Position numbers and translations under genes: made by a program. Shown one piece after another: positions 12,640-24,501 of a stretch of 64,000 bases of DNA (position 1 is the stretch's first letter; each line of letters opens with the position of its first letter). Location of the stretch: contig JAREIK010003088.1 in the NCBI GenBank assembly GCA_029783825.1, positions 984,084 to 1,048,083 on the forward strand, given 5' to 3'. Below the pieces are notes generated by a model. That model saw only the letters and a program-made list of their open reading frames with translations. It was not told where the DNA came from and did no database searches. The DNA comes from Sapria himalayana (taxonomy: Eukaryota > Streptophyta > Magnoliopsida > Malpighiales > Rafflesiaceae).

Positions 12640-12960
12640 CATAAAAGTATGTTGGTGCAACTATAGTTTGTCTTCCCCAAAAGGCATGATCGTTCAAAGT
12701 AAGATAGTTATTTTTGATCAACTCTTCAATAAACAAATAAGCTTCCTTGAAAATTTTATTTATGATCGAACCCCCAAGGCTAGATCAATAGTGTATCTTA
12801 TTATATAATTAAGTCCATTATAAAAAATTTGGGCTATGAACTATAATTTAAATCTAAGTAGAGGATAAGTCTTTAATAACTCCTTAAAATAGTCCCAAAC
12901 ATCATAGAAAATTTTCAACTCCTAACAGAATTGATTTATCTTGGTCCTCGACAACAAGTT
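12640..12960 (-). pseudogene. Ty3/gypsy gag remnant
   Basis: Read on the minus strand, VWDYFKELLKTYPLLRFKL, a stop, then FIAQIFYNGLNYIIRYTIDL, followed after a frameshift by a KEAYLFIEELIKNNY-like segment. This matches the plant gypsy gag signature (F.ELL..CP, FYNGL, ID.A.GG, EAYELLEEL..NNY). It has stops and at least one frameshift. Confidence 0.75.
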
Positions 12961-14177
12961 GATTTGAGGTGAGAAAAATTTTGTGAGAAAAATTTTGTGA
13001 GAAAATCCTGCACAAATTATCTCAAATCTCAAAATAACATTAAGATAAGTACTGGAATCAATTTTGTGCTATATATCTCAAACTCAAAGAGAAAAGAAAT
13101 AAACATAACTTGATCATGTTCATGCTAACTTCATTAATTTTAACTATGTTGGATAACTCAAAAAATATAGTGACATGCTCGTTCATATCTTCTAATATCC
13201 TCTTACTATATTGATACTATTGAATTATCACTAAGAAACTAAGCTTTAACTCAAAATAGTTTCCTTCCACTAACTACATATGAATTCTTGAATAATTATT
13301 CATTATCATAGGCTTCCAATATTTTCCCAATATATACTAATGGTTAGGATGTTGGACAACTTGCCACTCTCCGCCTAGGGTCTCTTTATTGCTACACATT
13401 CCTTCCATACCCTCTTTTTCTCCTCTCTATTTTAAAAAAATTTTCTTTATTCTCTAGATCTTTGGGTCCAAAGATATTATCTCAATATTAAAGTTTCTGC
13501 CTATATAAGATGTGGCAAAATAAAAAGAAAAGAAATAAAAAAAATGAAGACAAAATTACTATGATCACAAGATAAATACATAACATATAATATAAATCTC
13601 AATGAAATAAAATAAGTTAATATTATTAAAACTAATAAAAATAAAACTAGTCATATTCAATGGTGATTACATCAACTAAAGTTGATCAACCAAACTAGAA
13701 AAAGTAAGCTCAATTTATTTTTACATGCCAAAAACATCAATCAACTTATATGACTATCATTATTGTATGAATCATATCCATATGAGCCTGTCACATAGCT
13801 TACCTTTCACCATCTTTCACTATGATAATCATCATTGTCATAATGATTAAATATTTCTTAATTTTGAGTTTTGGCATATGGGTTTGTCTTGCATATCATG
13901 ATCAGTATGATTTTTATCTTCTTCCTAACATAAGTGTGAGTGTGTCTCATAATTTTCATGTTACCATCCACCCCTTCAATCACACATGAACCCATTAATA
14001 GTTTAAGTCATAGTCTTAGTTCTATTTAATTATCAATCTGTCCATAACCAAATAATATCACAACAAAATATTATATTAAAGCATTTAATAAAGCATTCAT
14101 ATATTAACCCAAGATTCTTCTTTCATATTAAAATTGAGGAGAAAAATATATAAGATAAGTGAAAATTCATCTCATAT

Positions 14178-14239
14178 GAATCTGGATGCCCAATTTCAAC
14201 CTTCAAGAGAATCTGGATGCCCAATTTCAACCATCAAGA
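14178..14239. repeat. 31-bp tandem duplication
   Basis: Two copies of a unit beginning GAATCTGGATGCCCAATTTC, differing at one base (CTTCAAGA versus CATCAAGA), next to the internal edge of the right gypsy-type LTR. Confidence 0.9.
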
Positions 14240-14504
14240 GAATCTAGGCTTTTAAACTTAAATATCTCAAATGTAACTTGATTTCACTTTGATTCACTCC
14301 TAGGAGAGTGCTGGAATGTGTGTATGTCTTCTAGAGTTTATGCTTATACCTTAAATTACCTTTTTGTGCTCATGGATTACTTTGAAAATCAAGTTGTGGA
14401 GTTTGTTGGGTCATCTTCCTCACATCTCTCATGGATTATTTGGATTCTTAGAGTTTTTCTTACATACTCGAGTATCCAATGTGGGTTTTTAATTGGAAAT
14501 CATG

Positions 14505-14712
14505 GTGCTTTATAAAAGTTATAACTTTGGTCTTTTAGTTATGTAACACAAAGTCATTGCACGAGGTATAAGTCATACTTTTGGTCTCTTTCCTCAACTT
14601 GATGGTTATTATGTTGGGAAAAGTCATGACGGCTCATTTAGCCTTTATAACACAAAGCTGCAGCACTAGATTATAGCAATAGCTTGTGCATTTAGTCTAT
14701 ATAACTCTTTGT
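14505..14712 (-). mobile_element. Right gypsy-type LTR, first part (interrupted by Copia)
   Basis: Aligns to 9171-9375 (ACACAAAGTCATTGCA, GACGGCTCATTTAGCC, AGCAATAGCTTGTGCATTTA). The alignment breaks near 14712, where the Copia sequence starts, and resumes at 19154. Its true left edge could lie as far left as about 14280. Confidence 0.55.
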
Positions 14713-14733
14713 CAAGGGAAGGTGTTGTAATAG

Positions 14734-17700
14734 ATGGTGGTTCGCAGTAATAGTCAGAAACGATCCAGAGGCTGCCAGATTCAAGAAGGAGCAATGGCTG
14801 CAGATGAAGGGAAGGTGAAAATTGAAAAGTTCGACGGCGCGGACTTAAGCTTTTGGAAAATGCAGATTGAAGATTATCCGTACCAGAAAAAGCTGTATCA
14901 ACCTCTCTTAGGAAAGAAGCCAGATAATATGAAGGAAGATGACTGGAATCTTCTCGACAGACAAGCCCTCGGAGTTATTCGATTGACGTTGTCACGTAAT
15001 GTTGCCTTTAACATAGTAAAGGAAAAGACCACGGCGGGTCTTATGGCGGCTCTCTCCAGTATGTATGAAAAGCCATCAGCTTCAAACAAAGTTCATTTAA
15101 TGAGACGATTATTCAATTTGCGGATGACGGAAGGGGCATCAGTGGCTCAACATCTGAATGAACTCAACACAATCACAACCCAGCTGAGTTCTGTGGAAAT
15201 TGAGTTCGACGATGAAGTTCGAGCTTTGATTCTCTTGTCATCTCTACTAGACAGTTGGAATGCCACAGTTACAGCAGTCAGCAGTTCGTCAGGTAACAGT
15301 AAATTGAAATTTAACGATGTTCGGGATCTGGTATTGAGTGAAGAAATTAGACGGAGAGAATCAGGTGAATCATCAACCTCTTCAGTATTACATACAGAGT
15401 CAAGAGGAAGAAATTCAACCAGAGGTAAAGGTCGGAGCAGCTCAAAGAGCAGGAGATCCAGATCCAGGAATCCTAGTAATTCTAATAGCTCAAAGAATAT
15501 TGAGTGTTGGAATTGTGGGAAGACTGGGCACTACAAAAATCAGTGCAGGAGTACACCAAAGGACCAGGAGATGAAGGCAGGGGCAAATGTTACTTCCACC
15601 TCAGAAGGAGATGACGCGTTGATTTGCTCTCTGGAAAGTAAGGAAGATTCTTGGGTATTAGACTCAGGAGCATCGTTCCATGCTACTTCACAGAAGGAAC
15701 TCTTTGAAAGGTATGTCCCTGGAAATCTTGGGAAAGTATACCTTGGTGATGATCAACCTTGTGCTATTATTGGTAAAGGTGTAATAAAGGTTAAGTTGAA
15801 AGGGTCAGTATGGGAACTGAAAGATGTCAGGCATATTCCCGACCTGAGAAAGAACTTAATCTCAGTTGGGCAGTTGGCCAATGAAGGCTACACCACAGTC
15901 TTCCAGGGTGATGATTGGAAGATTTCAAAAGGCGCAATGACGGTTGCTCGAGGCAAGAAGAGTGGTACTCTTTACATAACAGCAGATGCACGATGTTCAA
16001 TTGCTGTTGCAGTAGGCACTGAAACTCCCAAATTATGGCATCAAAGATTAGGTCACATGAGTGAGAAGGGGATGAAGATTATGCAATCAAAAGGAAAACT
16101 CTCATGTCTACAATCAGTGGAGATAGACATGTGCGAAGATTGCATACTTGGAAAGCAGAAAAGGGTCAGCTTTCAGACAAGTGGCAGAACCCCGAAGAAA
16201 GAGAAGTTAGAGCTTGTTCACTCTGACGTTTGGGGGCCAACGACAATCTCATCCATTTGTGGGAAACACTACTTTGTGACTTTCATCGATGATCACTCTC
16301 GGAAGGTATGGGTTTACTTCCTAAAGCATAAGTCTGAAGTATTTGAGGCTTTCAAGAGATGGAAAGCTATGGTTGAAAATGAGACAGGTCTAAAAATCAA
16401 AAAGCTCAGAACCGACAATGGTGGTGAATATGAAGACACCAGACTTAAGAAGCTGTGTTATGAGAACGGGATCAGAATGGAGAGAACTGTGCCCGGTACG
16501 CCTCAACACAATGGTGTAGCAGAGCGTATGAATCGGACGTTGACAGAAAGAGCCAGAAGCATTCGTATACAGTCAGGTATACCAAAGCAATTCTGGGCAG
16601 AAGCAGTCAACACAGTAGCTTACTTGATCAACCGAGGTCCATCGGTACCATTGGAGCATAGAATACCAGAGGAGGTATGGAGCGGAAAAGACGTCAAACT
16701 CTCACACCTAAGAGTTTTTGGCTGTGTAGCTTATGTGCATATTAGTGATCAAGGCAAGAATAAACTTGATCCTAAATCAAAGATATGCACCTTCATTGGT
16801 TATGGAGTAGATGAGTTCGGTTACCGTGTTTGGGATGATGAAAACAAGAAGGTGATCCGCAGCAGAGATGTCATTTTCAACGAAAAGGTGATGTACAAGG
16901 ACAAACATAAAACTGACGTCGGTGACTTAAAGCAGAGTAAGCTGGTATTTGTAGAAGCAGATGACATCCCAGATGATACTCCAACAGAGCAGATAATGAC
17001 AAGTCCTCAGCAGGAGGAACAAAGCAGTGTGCAACAATCCGACACAGTACCTCCTACTCCAACTCCTGTATTGAGAAAGTCCTCTCGACCTCACGTGCCT
17101 AACAGGAGATACATGAATTATATGTTGCTGACTAATGGAGGAGAACCTGAATGCTATGATGAGGCATGTCAGACCAAAGATGCTAGCAAGTGGGAGCTTG
17201 CCATGAAAGAGGAGATGAAGTCTCTAATCTCCAATCAAACATGGGAACTAACTAAGTTACCTGTAGGGAAGAAGGCACTTCACAACAAATGGGTGTATCG
17301 AGTAAAAGAAGAGCACGATGGTTCCAAGAGATACAAAGCTCGACTCGTTGTCAAAGGATTCCAGCAGAAGGAGGGAATTGACTACACTGATATTTTTGCT
17401 CCAGTCGTGAAGCTCAATACAATCAGAACAGTATTGAGTATTGTTGCTAGTGAAGATCTTCATCTTGAACAATTGGACGTGAAGACTGCATTCCTTCATG
17501 GAGACTTGGATGAGGAGATATACATGCAACAGCCAGAAGGTTTCTCAGAAACAGGGAAGGAAAACATGGTGTGCAGACTTAAGAAGAGCTTGTATGGCGT
17601 GAAACAAGCCCCAAGGCAGTGGTACAGGAAATTTGACAGTTTCATGCACAAGGAAGATTTCCAAAAGTGCAATGCCGATCACTGCTGTTACTTCAAGAGA

Positions 17701-17946
17701 TATAGTTCCAGTTATATCATTTTACTACTGTATGTTGATGACATGCTGGTAGTAGGTTCAGATATGGATGATATCAGAAGGTTGAAGCAGGAATTGTCAA
17801 AGGAATTTGACATGAAAGATTTAGGCCCAGCAAAGAAGATTCTTGGAATGCAAATCACAAGAGATAAGCAGAAAGGACTCTTGCAGATATCTCAAGCAGA
17901 GTACATCAATCATCAATCGTATTTTGCAGAGATTCAACATGAGTGA
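14734..17946 (+). pseudogene. Copia gag-pol, part 1 (gag, protease, integrase, RT), ends in a frameshift
   Basis: The frame is 1070 residues; the true start is probably the Met at residue 21 (MAADEGKVKIEKFDG). Gag UBN2-type domain lies at about 30-210; the zinc knuckle is C258-x2-C261-x4-H266-x4-C271; the aspartic protease DSGAS has D310; the pre-integrase motif is KLWHQRLGHMS; the integrase triad is D498, D561, E597 (DD35E spacing); the RT active site is YVDD at 1000-1003. A 7-bp tandem duplication CATCAAT at 17904-17917 shifts the frame, adds unrelated residues and stops at 17946. The rest of pol continues in another frame from about 17910. Polyprotein production is therefore abolished unless frameshifting occurs. 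Confidence 0.93.
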
Positions 17947-18700
17947 TGCCAAGCCAGTCAGTACACCCTTGGCCAGTCATTTTCATCTATCCAAGGATCA
18001 GTCTCCTGAAACGAAGGAAGAGAAAGAATTCATGGCTAAAGTTCCTTATGCCTCAGCCATTGGAAGTTTGATGTATGCAATGGTTTGTACAAGACCAGAC
18101 ATTGGCTATGCAGTGGGAGTTGTAATCAGATTTATGTCAAATCCAGGCAAAGCTCATTGGAAAGCAGTGAAATGGATCTTGAGGTATCTACGAGGCACCA
18201 CAGAAAAATGTTTGTACTTTGGAGAAGGAGAGCTAAAAGTACAAGGATATGTAGATGCGGACTTTGGAGGTGAAGTTGATCACCGAAGAAGCACCACTGG
18301 TTATATATTCACCGTTGGAAGTACAACTGTTAGTTGGATATCAAGATTGCAGGAAATTGTCACTCTATCCACTACAGAGGCTGAATATGTGGCAATGACT
18401 AAAGCTAGTAAAGAGATGATATGGCTTCAGGGTTTGTTAATAGAGTTGGGATTCAAGCAAGGCAAGAATGTTCTATATAGTGATAGTCAGAGCGCAATAC
18501 ACTTGGCAAAGAATTCAGCATTTCATTCTAGAACCAAGCATATTGGACTCCGTTATCACTTTATCAGATCTATATTGGAGGATGAGGTGTTAAAGTTGGA
18601 GAAAATCCAAGGAAGCAAAAATCCAGCTGATATGTTAACAAAGACGGTGACTATTGACAAACTGAAGTTGTGCTCAACTTCAGTTGGCTTGCAAGAATAG
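17910..18700 (+). pseudogene. Copia pol, part 2 (end of RT and RNase H)
   Basis: Open frame continuing pol after the 7-bp duplication (its frame is open from 17843). It contains the RT thumb segment, TRPDIGYAVG, WKAVKWILRYLRGT, the RNase H motif VDADFGG with its first Asp, TEAEYVA, and the C-terminal NPADMLTK signature, ending at a natural stop at 18700. No internal stops. The upstream Met of the frame precedes the frameshift and is not the natural start. Confidence 0.92.
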
Positions 18701-18771
18701 CAAGGTAAGGAAGAGCTGCTGCATCGATCAAAGTGTGAAGACAGATTGAAATTAGTCTTCAAGTGGGAGAT

Positions 18772-19153
18772 TGTCAAATATTGAGGCCTCTTTTGTCAAA
18801 AATGGAGGCTTCAATTGTCAAAGTTAGGTAGCCTAACTTTGACTTCATCTCTCTCATATTTACAATAAATAGAGATGTTGATTAATTCCACATATCTCTT
18901 CTAATTCATTGTGAAGAAGTGAGAAAGAGAGAAGAGGGTGAAGGAAGTGAGGTGAAGTGAGAGAGAAAATTGAGAGCAATTTTCTTTGAGTGTTGTAAAC
19001 ACTATATTTTTTTCTTTATAGTAAACGATCTGTAGCAGCCCGTGGTGTAGGCAAGTTTGTGCCGAACCACGTAAATCTTGTATGTCTTGATTTGTTTAAT
19101 TTTGTTCATTCTCATAAATCCGGCATATAAGAATTGTTGTTTTATTCTTAACA
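18772..19153 (+). repeat. Copia 3' LTR (382 bp)
   Basis: Starts TGTCAAATATTGAGG right after the polypurine tract and ends ATTCTTAACA, so it has TG...CA ends. A TATA-like ATAAATAGAG lies near 18864 with GA-rich leader sequence after it. No second copy is present in the window and no target-site duplication was identified. Confidence 0.8.
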
Positions 19154-20045
19154 CTAATTATGTCCATGACTTGTATATTTCACTTCTATAACACAAAGTC
19201 ACAGCATTGAAGAATGATTATGATCTTGATTTCTATCTTGAGCTAAGAGTCATGATGTTTATGTTGATTGTGATTTGAGCGACTCATTATAATATTTTAT
19301 AGCCGAAAGTCATGATGTCAGATCATTATTATGGTGTTGAGTATGGTCATGGCTTGTGCATATTGCTTCTATGATCCAAAGTCACAGTGTTGAAGAACAT
19401 CTATACCTTTGGTTTGTCACTTGAGACAAGAGTCGTGGTGCTTGTATTGGTTGCAAATCAAGTTTGGTTCTCTGTAATATTATGTAGCCAAAAATTTGTA
19501 ATGCCAGATCAGCATCGTGACTTTGACTTGAGTATTATGTAGTTTGGTAGATTTTTAATTATGACACCTAGAGGCTACCACTACTTTTATCATCAGTAAG
19601 GTATTTAGGTGTTGTGCTGTAAAATTAACATCATAGTTATGAAGTTGTTTTGAGCTAGTTTGGATGTGACTCTATGAAATCTTCATAGCTAAAAATATTT
19701 CATTTGTAATCCAAGAATAGTGTATGAAAATTGTCATGACTATGTGTATAAATTTTCATCCAAGAATAGACTCTGAAATCAATCTATATATACTTAAATT
19801 TGTAATCAAGTCACAGCATGTCAAATGTCATGTCTTGCATAACTTTTTGCTCACCTTCTAGTTAATAACTCCACCAAATTACATATTTCAAACTAAAAAT
19901 TCATGATTTTATAATTATTCATCAAACTTCTCCAAAACTAAGTTTTTGTTAAATCATTATAAATAAACCTCTCTTCTAGACAAAACATATCATGAAAATC
20001 ATTCTAAATAATCAATATTATTTGCTATTTGGCATACTGAATAGC
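19154..20045 (-). mobile_element. Right gypsy-type LTR, second part
   Basis: Resumes the alignment with 9340-10122: ATGGTGTTGAGTATGG, TTTGGTTTGTCACTTGAG, AATATTATGTAGCC, ATCAGTAAGGTATTTAGG, AACTTTTTGCTCACCTTCTA and TCTCCAAAACTAAG. The alignment ends near 20045, giving the outer edge of the LTR. Confidence 0.6.
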
Positions 20046-21600
20046 AAATAAGAGAATATCACATTGGTAGATTTATTTTTTTGGTATGAAATCCAAAAAT
20101 CCATGATATAATTATATTATTATTCTGGATCAATGAATTGACAAGTTGTTGATTAGAAATATTAGGTCTCGATATGTAACCATCCATGAAACTAATTTTG
20201 TTTTTGACAAATAAGGCAATCAGTATTGCATGACTCTAGGAAAATCTTAAATGTTCGAATGATGAAGAAAGTATGGACTTGAAGGATAATGATTGCTATA
20301 ATTGAAAAATCCTCAAATACTTTGAGCTCAAACTTTTCATGGTTCCCAAATAATTAAATCAAAAGGCTTCAAGATCTAGTTCATAACCCAGATCCATATT
20401 CTAAATAAAAAAAACTATACTCTAGATATCAAAAAAAAATAAAACAAATGTTTTGAGGTATATTGAATATAATGATCTTTTTTTTTTTTTTGTGATGTAA
20501 AGAATACAAGAACTTTGAGGGGATGAGAGGGAAAAAATGAAAGGAAAAAAAATGAGAAAAAAAGTAAGCCCAATTAGTAGGAAATGACCAATAGTGCAGT
20601 AGTTCAATTGGGCTAAAAGATGAGCTGCTTTACCCTAGGGACACGAGTTCAATCCTTAGAGATTCTAGATTTGCTCCATATAGTATATTTACTAATCATT
20701 TTATTAATATTTTTAAGATAGGAGTCTTATCTACACTGACCCCAAGGCTCCAAAGCTTATATATAAACCAAGAGATAATATGTGATAAGTTTGGGGAGAG
20801 GTAATGAGAAAGAAGAGGGGATAAAAAACCCAATTAGTAGAAAAGGACTAGGTTCTTTTGGTATGCTCATCTCACTTTACATTTCACACATTTATATATA
20901 AAGAAGAGGGGATTATACTTACACTAATATATCATATATCATTAGAATTTCAAAGTTAAGAATTTAAGCAAGAATACTTACACTAATATATCATATATCA
21001 TATCTTTATTAGAGGTCATACATTGGTACAATGACAATAACATCTGTCCAAAATCAATAGATCTCATGTTTGAGACTTAACAGATATGATTTCTATAATT
21101 TTTGAAGATAAGACTATAGAGATATTAATATCTCCTAGACATTGAACTAAGCAAGATGCTCGCGTGGTTGATATGATCTTCACCCACATAAAAATAAATA
21201 AAATGAACATTTGACATATATCCATTACAAAATATATATATAAATTTCGCAAAAGTTAATAGAATCTCTTCATGTGCTTCATAAATTGTTTTCCAGTCAA
21301 TAAATCATAGCTAACCAATTCATCAAACATTAGCAAAGCCCCCTCTTGAGCATTTCTAACATACCATGAAAGTTAAGTTCTAAATGTTGGGGATCAACTG
21401 AGATACTGCCCAAAAAACCAAGAATAGTTATGCATCAAATTCTCGGTCTAGTTGTTAGGTTGATTTTATATTTTTTATATTCTTAAAACTATTTAATTTT
21501 TGTTAGAAAAATTTCCCAAAAATGCATAGATGATTAAAAATGAACTTTTGGGTTACTACATTTTTTTATCAAACTATGTAAACAAATAAAATCTAAATTG

Positions 21601-21638
<38 letters not shown>

Positions 21639-22131
21639 TTCTCTTTTTATGCTGGAAAATATTAAAATAAACTAACACATATATCACATAATCACAATAA
21701 ATATTCTACCCCAAAATAAACTATGTTCTCAAATTCTAAATTATTACAGATCAGGAGAAATATAAAAGTATCTGAAAATACTTGAAAATTTGTGTTTCAA
21801 TTCTGGACCAAGTATTTTAGAAGAACTTCAGGCACTACTGGCACAATAAGAACGCTGCACGAGAACAACACGAACATAGTATGAGGATAGGGCGAACACA
21901 ATATGAGCACAGCATGATCACAATGATAATATTCTTCAAAATGCTGCACGAATCATAAGTTTACATGAGCCTTTATCTCTTTTTATTTTGGTCACAACAT
22001 AAGTTTAGCATAAATTTCTATATGCGCATATGTCATTGTATAATACAGAAACGAATCATATTTTATAAATTTGATATAAACACATTTTAAATGAGAGCAA
22101 TCGATATTATTTAAAAATTAAAACAAAACTA

Positions 22132-22166
<35 letters not shown>

Positions 22167-22364
22167 AAATAAACCAAATAAACCAAAACAATAACAAACA
22201 TGCAGTATTTTGGCATGCCCAAAAGCAGAAACAGACATTATCAAATTCAACGCCAAAAACTCATACCTGCCTCATATTCTAACATTATTCAAAAATTAGC
22301 TCATCGATTGATCAGCTCTACTCTCATGGCTTCGCGCACTTCCATCAACAGACGCAAAAAACCA
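20046..22364. other. AT-rich intergenic sequence with SINE-like copies
   Basis: No gene seen. A tRNA-like segment at 20600-20670 (TGGGCTAAAAGA, then ACGAGTTCAATCC, a good B box) heads a SINE-like copy ending near 20760. A second SINE-like copy lies at 21017-21182 (TTGGTACAATGACAATAACA, CATGTTTGAGACTTAACAG, GAAGATAAGACTATAGAGAT). There is an (AT)n tract at 21605-21636 and a run of A at 22138-22164. Confidence 0.6.
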
Positions 22365-22776
22365 TCATTTCATCATCGCCCCGAGCTCGTTCCTGATATC
22401 AGCAGACGCTTGGAGAATCCCATCGTGGAGCTTACGAGAAGAAGCATTCAAGAAGCTCGTGAAGATCATCCCCGCAGTATATCTTCTTCTCGGTAATCAT
22501 CTCCAGCATCGAATTCTTGAAATCTTGATATGGGTTCATGGAATCCCTTGCTATTACAGTACTATCTCCGATTCTTGAATGGGTCCGATTAATTTCACAG
22601 CCCGGGCAATCATCGATGTTGATGGAGATCGAGGTGCTGCTGTAATCATCATTTTCGAAAGAAGAAGATGATGAATATGTAAACGAGGAAGGTTTTAGTT
22701 TGGCTTTGGAAATGAGTGTGGGCTCGTGCACCCCAGAAGATGTTGCCTTCCCACAGTTTTAGTTTGGCAAGCAGAA
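22365..22776 (-). pseudogene. OVATE family protein (OFP) pseudogene
   Basis: On the minus strand the frame from Met at 22731 reads ...SKAKLKPSSFTYSSSSSF.. and then STVIARDSMNPYQDFKNSML and EMITEKKIYCGDDLHELLEC-FFS before a TAA at 22432. This is the OVATE domain (V.KDS.DPY.DFR.SM.EMI.EK.I....L.ELL.CFL.LN). The remainder continues past the stop as APRW and then, after a one-base shift, ILQASADIRNELGAMMK to a TGA at 22365. Ser-rich sequence before the domain is also typical. Known: OFPs are plant-specific transcriptional repressors that bind TALE homeodomain proteins, usually intronless. This copy is broken by a stop and a frameshift. A weak upstream CGKATSSGVHEPT match suggests some of the N-terminus survives. 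Confidence 0.8.
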
Positions 22777-22810
22777 AGGCTTTGAGAACCTTTATTATTT
22801 GTGAACCCTT

Positions 22811-22844
22811 CTCAGAGAGAGAGAGAGAGAGAGAGTGAGTGAGT

Positions 22845-22896
<52 letters not shown>

Positions 22897-23226
22897 GTGA
22901 GTGAGAAAGAGAGAGAGTGAGTGAGAAAGAGAGAGAGAGAGAGAGTGAGTGAGTGAGTGAGAAAGAGAGAGAGAGTGAGTGAGTGAGAGAGTGAGTGAGT
23001 GAGTGAGAGAGTGAGTGAGAAAGAGAGAGAGTGTGTGAGTGAGTGAAAGAGAGAGAGAGTGAGAGAGAGAGTGAGTGAGAAAGAGAGAGTGAGAGAGAGT
23101 GAGAGAGTGAGTGAGAAAGAGAGTGAGTGAGAAAGAGAGTGATAGAGAGTGAGAGAGAGAGAGTAAGAGAGAGAGTGAGTGAGTGAGAGAGCCTGGGATA
23201 GAGAGTGAGAGAGAGAGAGAGAGAGT
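22811..23226. repeat. Long (GA)n/(GAGT)n microsatellite
   Basis: About 415 bp of GA with interspersed GTGAGT and GAAAGA variants, lying immediately 5' of the OFP pseudogene (on its strand, CT-rich). Frames across it are compositional artefacts. Confidence 0.95.
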
Positions 23227-23766
23227 TCATTGTCTACATGACACAAAAATTCAAAATTTTAAAAATCAAAACATAATAAATTGTGCAACAACGAAGGGGA
23301 AGTTTGGCGCATTGCTCCAAGAAGATGGTCGGAATTGAATGGGGCAGAAGGTAGAATTCCACGTTAATTTAGGTTTTGTTTAATCACAAGAACAAAGAAT
23401 TTGTTTCTCCATTAAAAAAAATGACATTTTTTAAAATTAAAAAAAAAAGATCAATGAATTTTGGTATGATTCAGCACATCATGTGTATTAAAAATAACAA
23501 TAATAATAAACAAATAAATAAACACAGATAAATAATAATTAATTATTAAAAATTATAAAACCCACTTTCAAGAATTCGTACCAAGGGATGGTGGAAGCCA
23601 AATTTGAGAGCATAAATAAAAATAAGTTGTTTCCTTGTTATTTAGGTTTTTCTTCCTTTTTATATACTTGCCACCTCACCCCCACAAATAAAGATGCTAG
23701 CATGTGCCAATCGCTACATGTGAATGTCGTGACTTATAAGTATGACACTTGTATTACTATTGTTAA
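23227..23766. other. Unique AT-rich spacer before duplication copy B
   Basis: No gene found. Short frames here have no recognisable content. It ends at the left edge of copy B. Confidence 0.6.
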
Positions 23767-23857
23767 AATAAGTATAATACTTCATCACAAAATAAGCCTC
23801 TTTTTTACATACATTTTCTTATTAAAATAACCAATTTTTGAAAATGAGACCATCAGC

Positions 23858-24391
23858 ACAAACACACCCACACACCCACATACACACCCACATACACACA
23901 CCCACCCACACACACCCACCCACACACACCACACACCACACCCACACCCACACCCACACCCACACACCACCCACGCCCACACCCACACCCACACACCACA
24001 CCCACACCCACACCCACACCCACACACCACCCACACACCACACCCACACCCACACACCACCCACACCACCCACACCCACACCCACACACCACACCCACAC
24101 CCACACACCACACACCCACCCACACCCACACCACCACACCCACACCCACACACCCACACACCACACCCATACACCACACCCACACACCGCACACACCCAC
24201 GCACACCACACACACCCACGCACACCACACACACCCACGCACACCACACACACCCACGCACACCACACACACCCACGCACACCACACACACCCACGCACA
24301 CCACACACACCCACGCACTCCACACACACCCACGCACACCACACACACCCACGCACACCCACACACACAACACGCGCGCGTGCACACACAC
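23858..24391. repeat. CACACCC minisatellite, copy B (likely TWINKLE 3' UTR or flank)
   Basis: Counterpart of 92-625, differing by small gains and losses of repeat units, as expected for rapidly mutating arrays. It begins about 110 nt downstream of the TWINKLE stop codon at 24502 and would be transcribed as a GU-rich tract if the poly(A) site lies beyond it. Confidence 0.9.
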
Positions 24392-24501
24392 CATAAGTAG
24401 ATAAACATGTACTAAGCCCACCTAGAAGCAATATAAACAATTAATACACAATATATCTGAAGGAAGGAGAAAGGGAAAACAGATGATTATGTGTATCTAC
24501 T

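Larger units (their letters stand above)
10126..14500 (-). mobile_element. Interior of decayed gypsy-type element
   Basis: Lies between two diverged direct repeats. It is AT-rich and full of stops in all frames. A gag remnant (12640-12960, minus) sets the orientation. No protease, reverse transcriptase or integrase is recognisable, and at about 4.2 kb the interior is short, so it is a heavily decayed or internally deleted element. A (CA)n tract at 10171-10204 and a (GA)n tract at 11337-11363 lie inside. Confidence 0.55.
14713..19153 (+). mobile_element. Ty1/copia retrotransposon, 5' LTR missing, nested in a gypsy LTR
   Basis: One element on the plus strand: gag-pol at 14734-18700, polypurine tract AAGTGGGAGA at 18761-18770 and a 3' LTR at 18772-19153. 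I find no matching LTR or tRNA primer-binding site upstream of gag, so the element is 5'-truncated. It interrupts the right gypsy-type LTR. Coding sequence is close to intact apart from one frameshift, so the element is young compared with its host element. Domain order gag, protease, integrase, RT, RNase H identifies Copia. Confidence 0.92.

Noticed and set aside
20600..20670. Possible tRNA gene
   Set aside because: Only A/B-box-like text and no cloverleaf with paired acceptor stem; better explained as a tRNA-derived SINE head.
22649..23246. Leu/Ser-rich open frames of 144-193 residues
   Set aside because: Translation of a GA/GAGT microsatellite; no protein-like composition.
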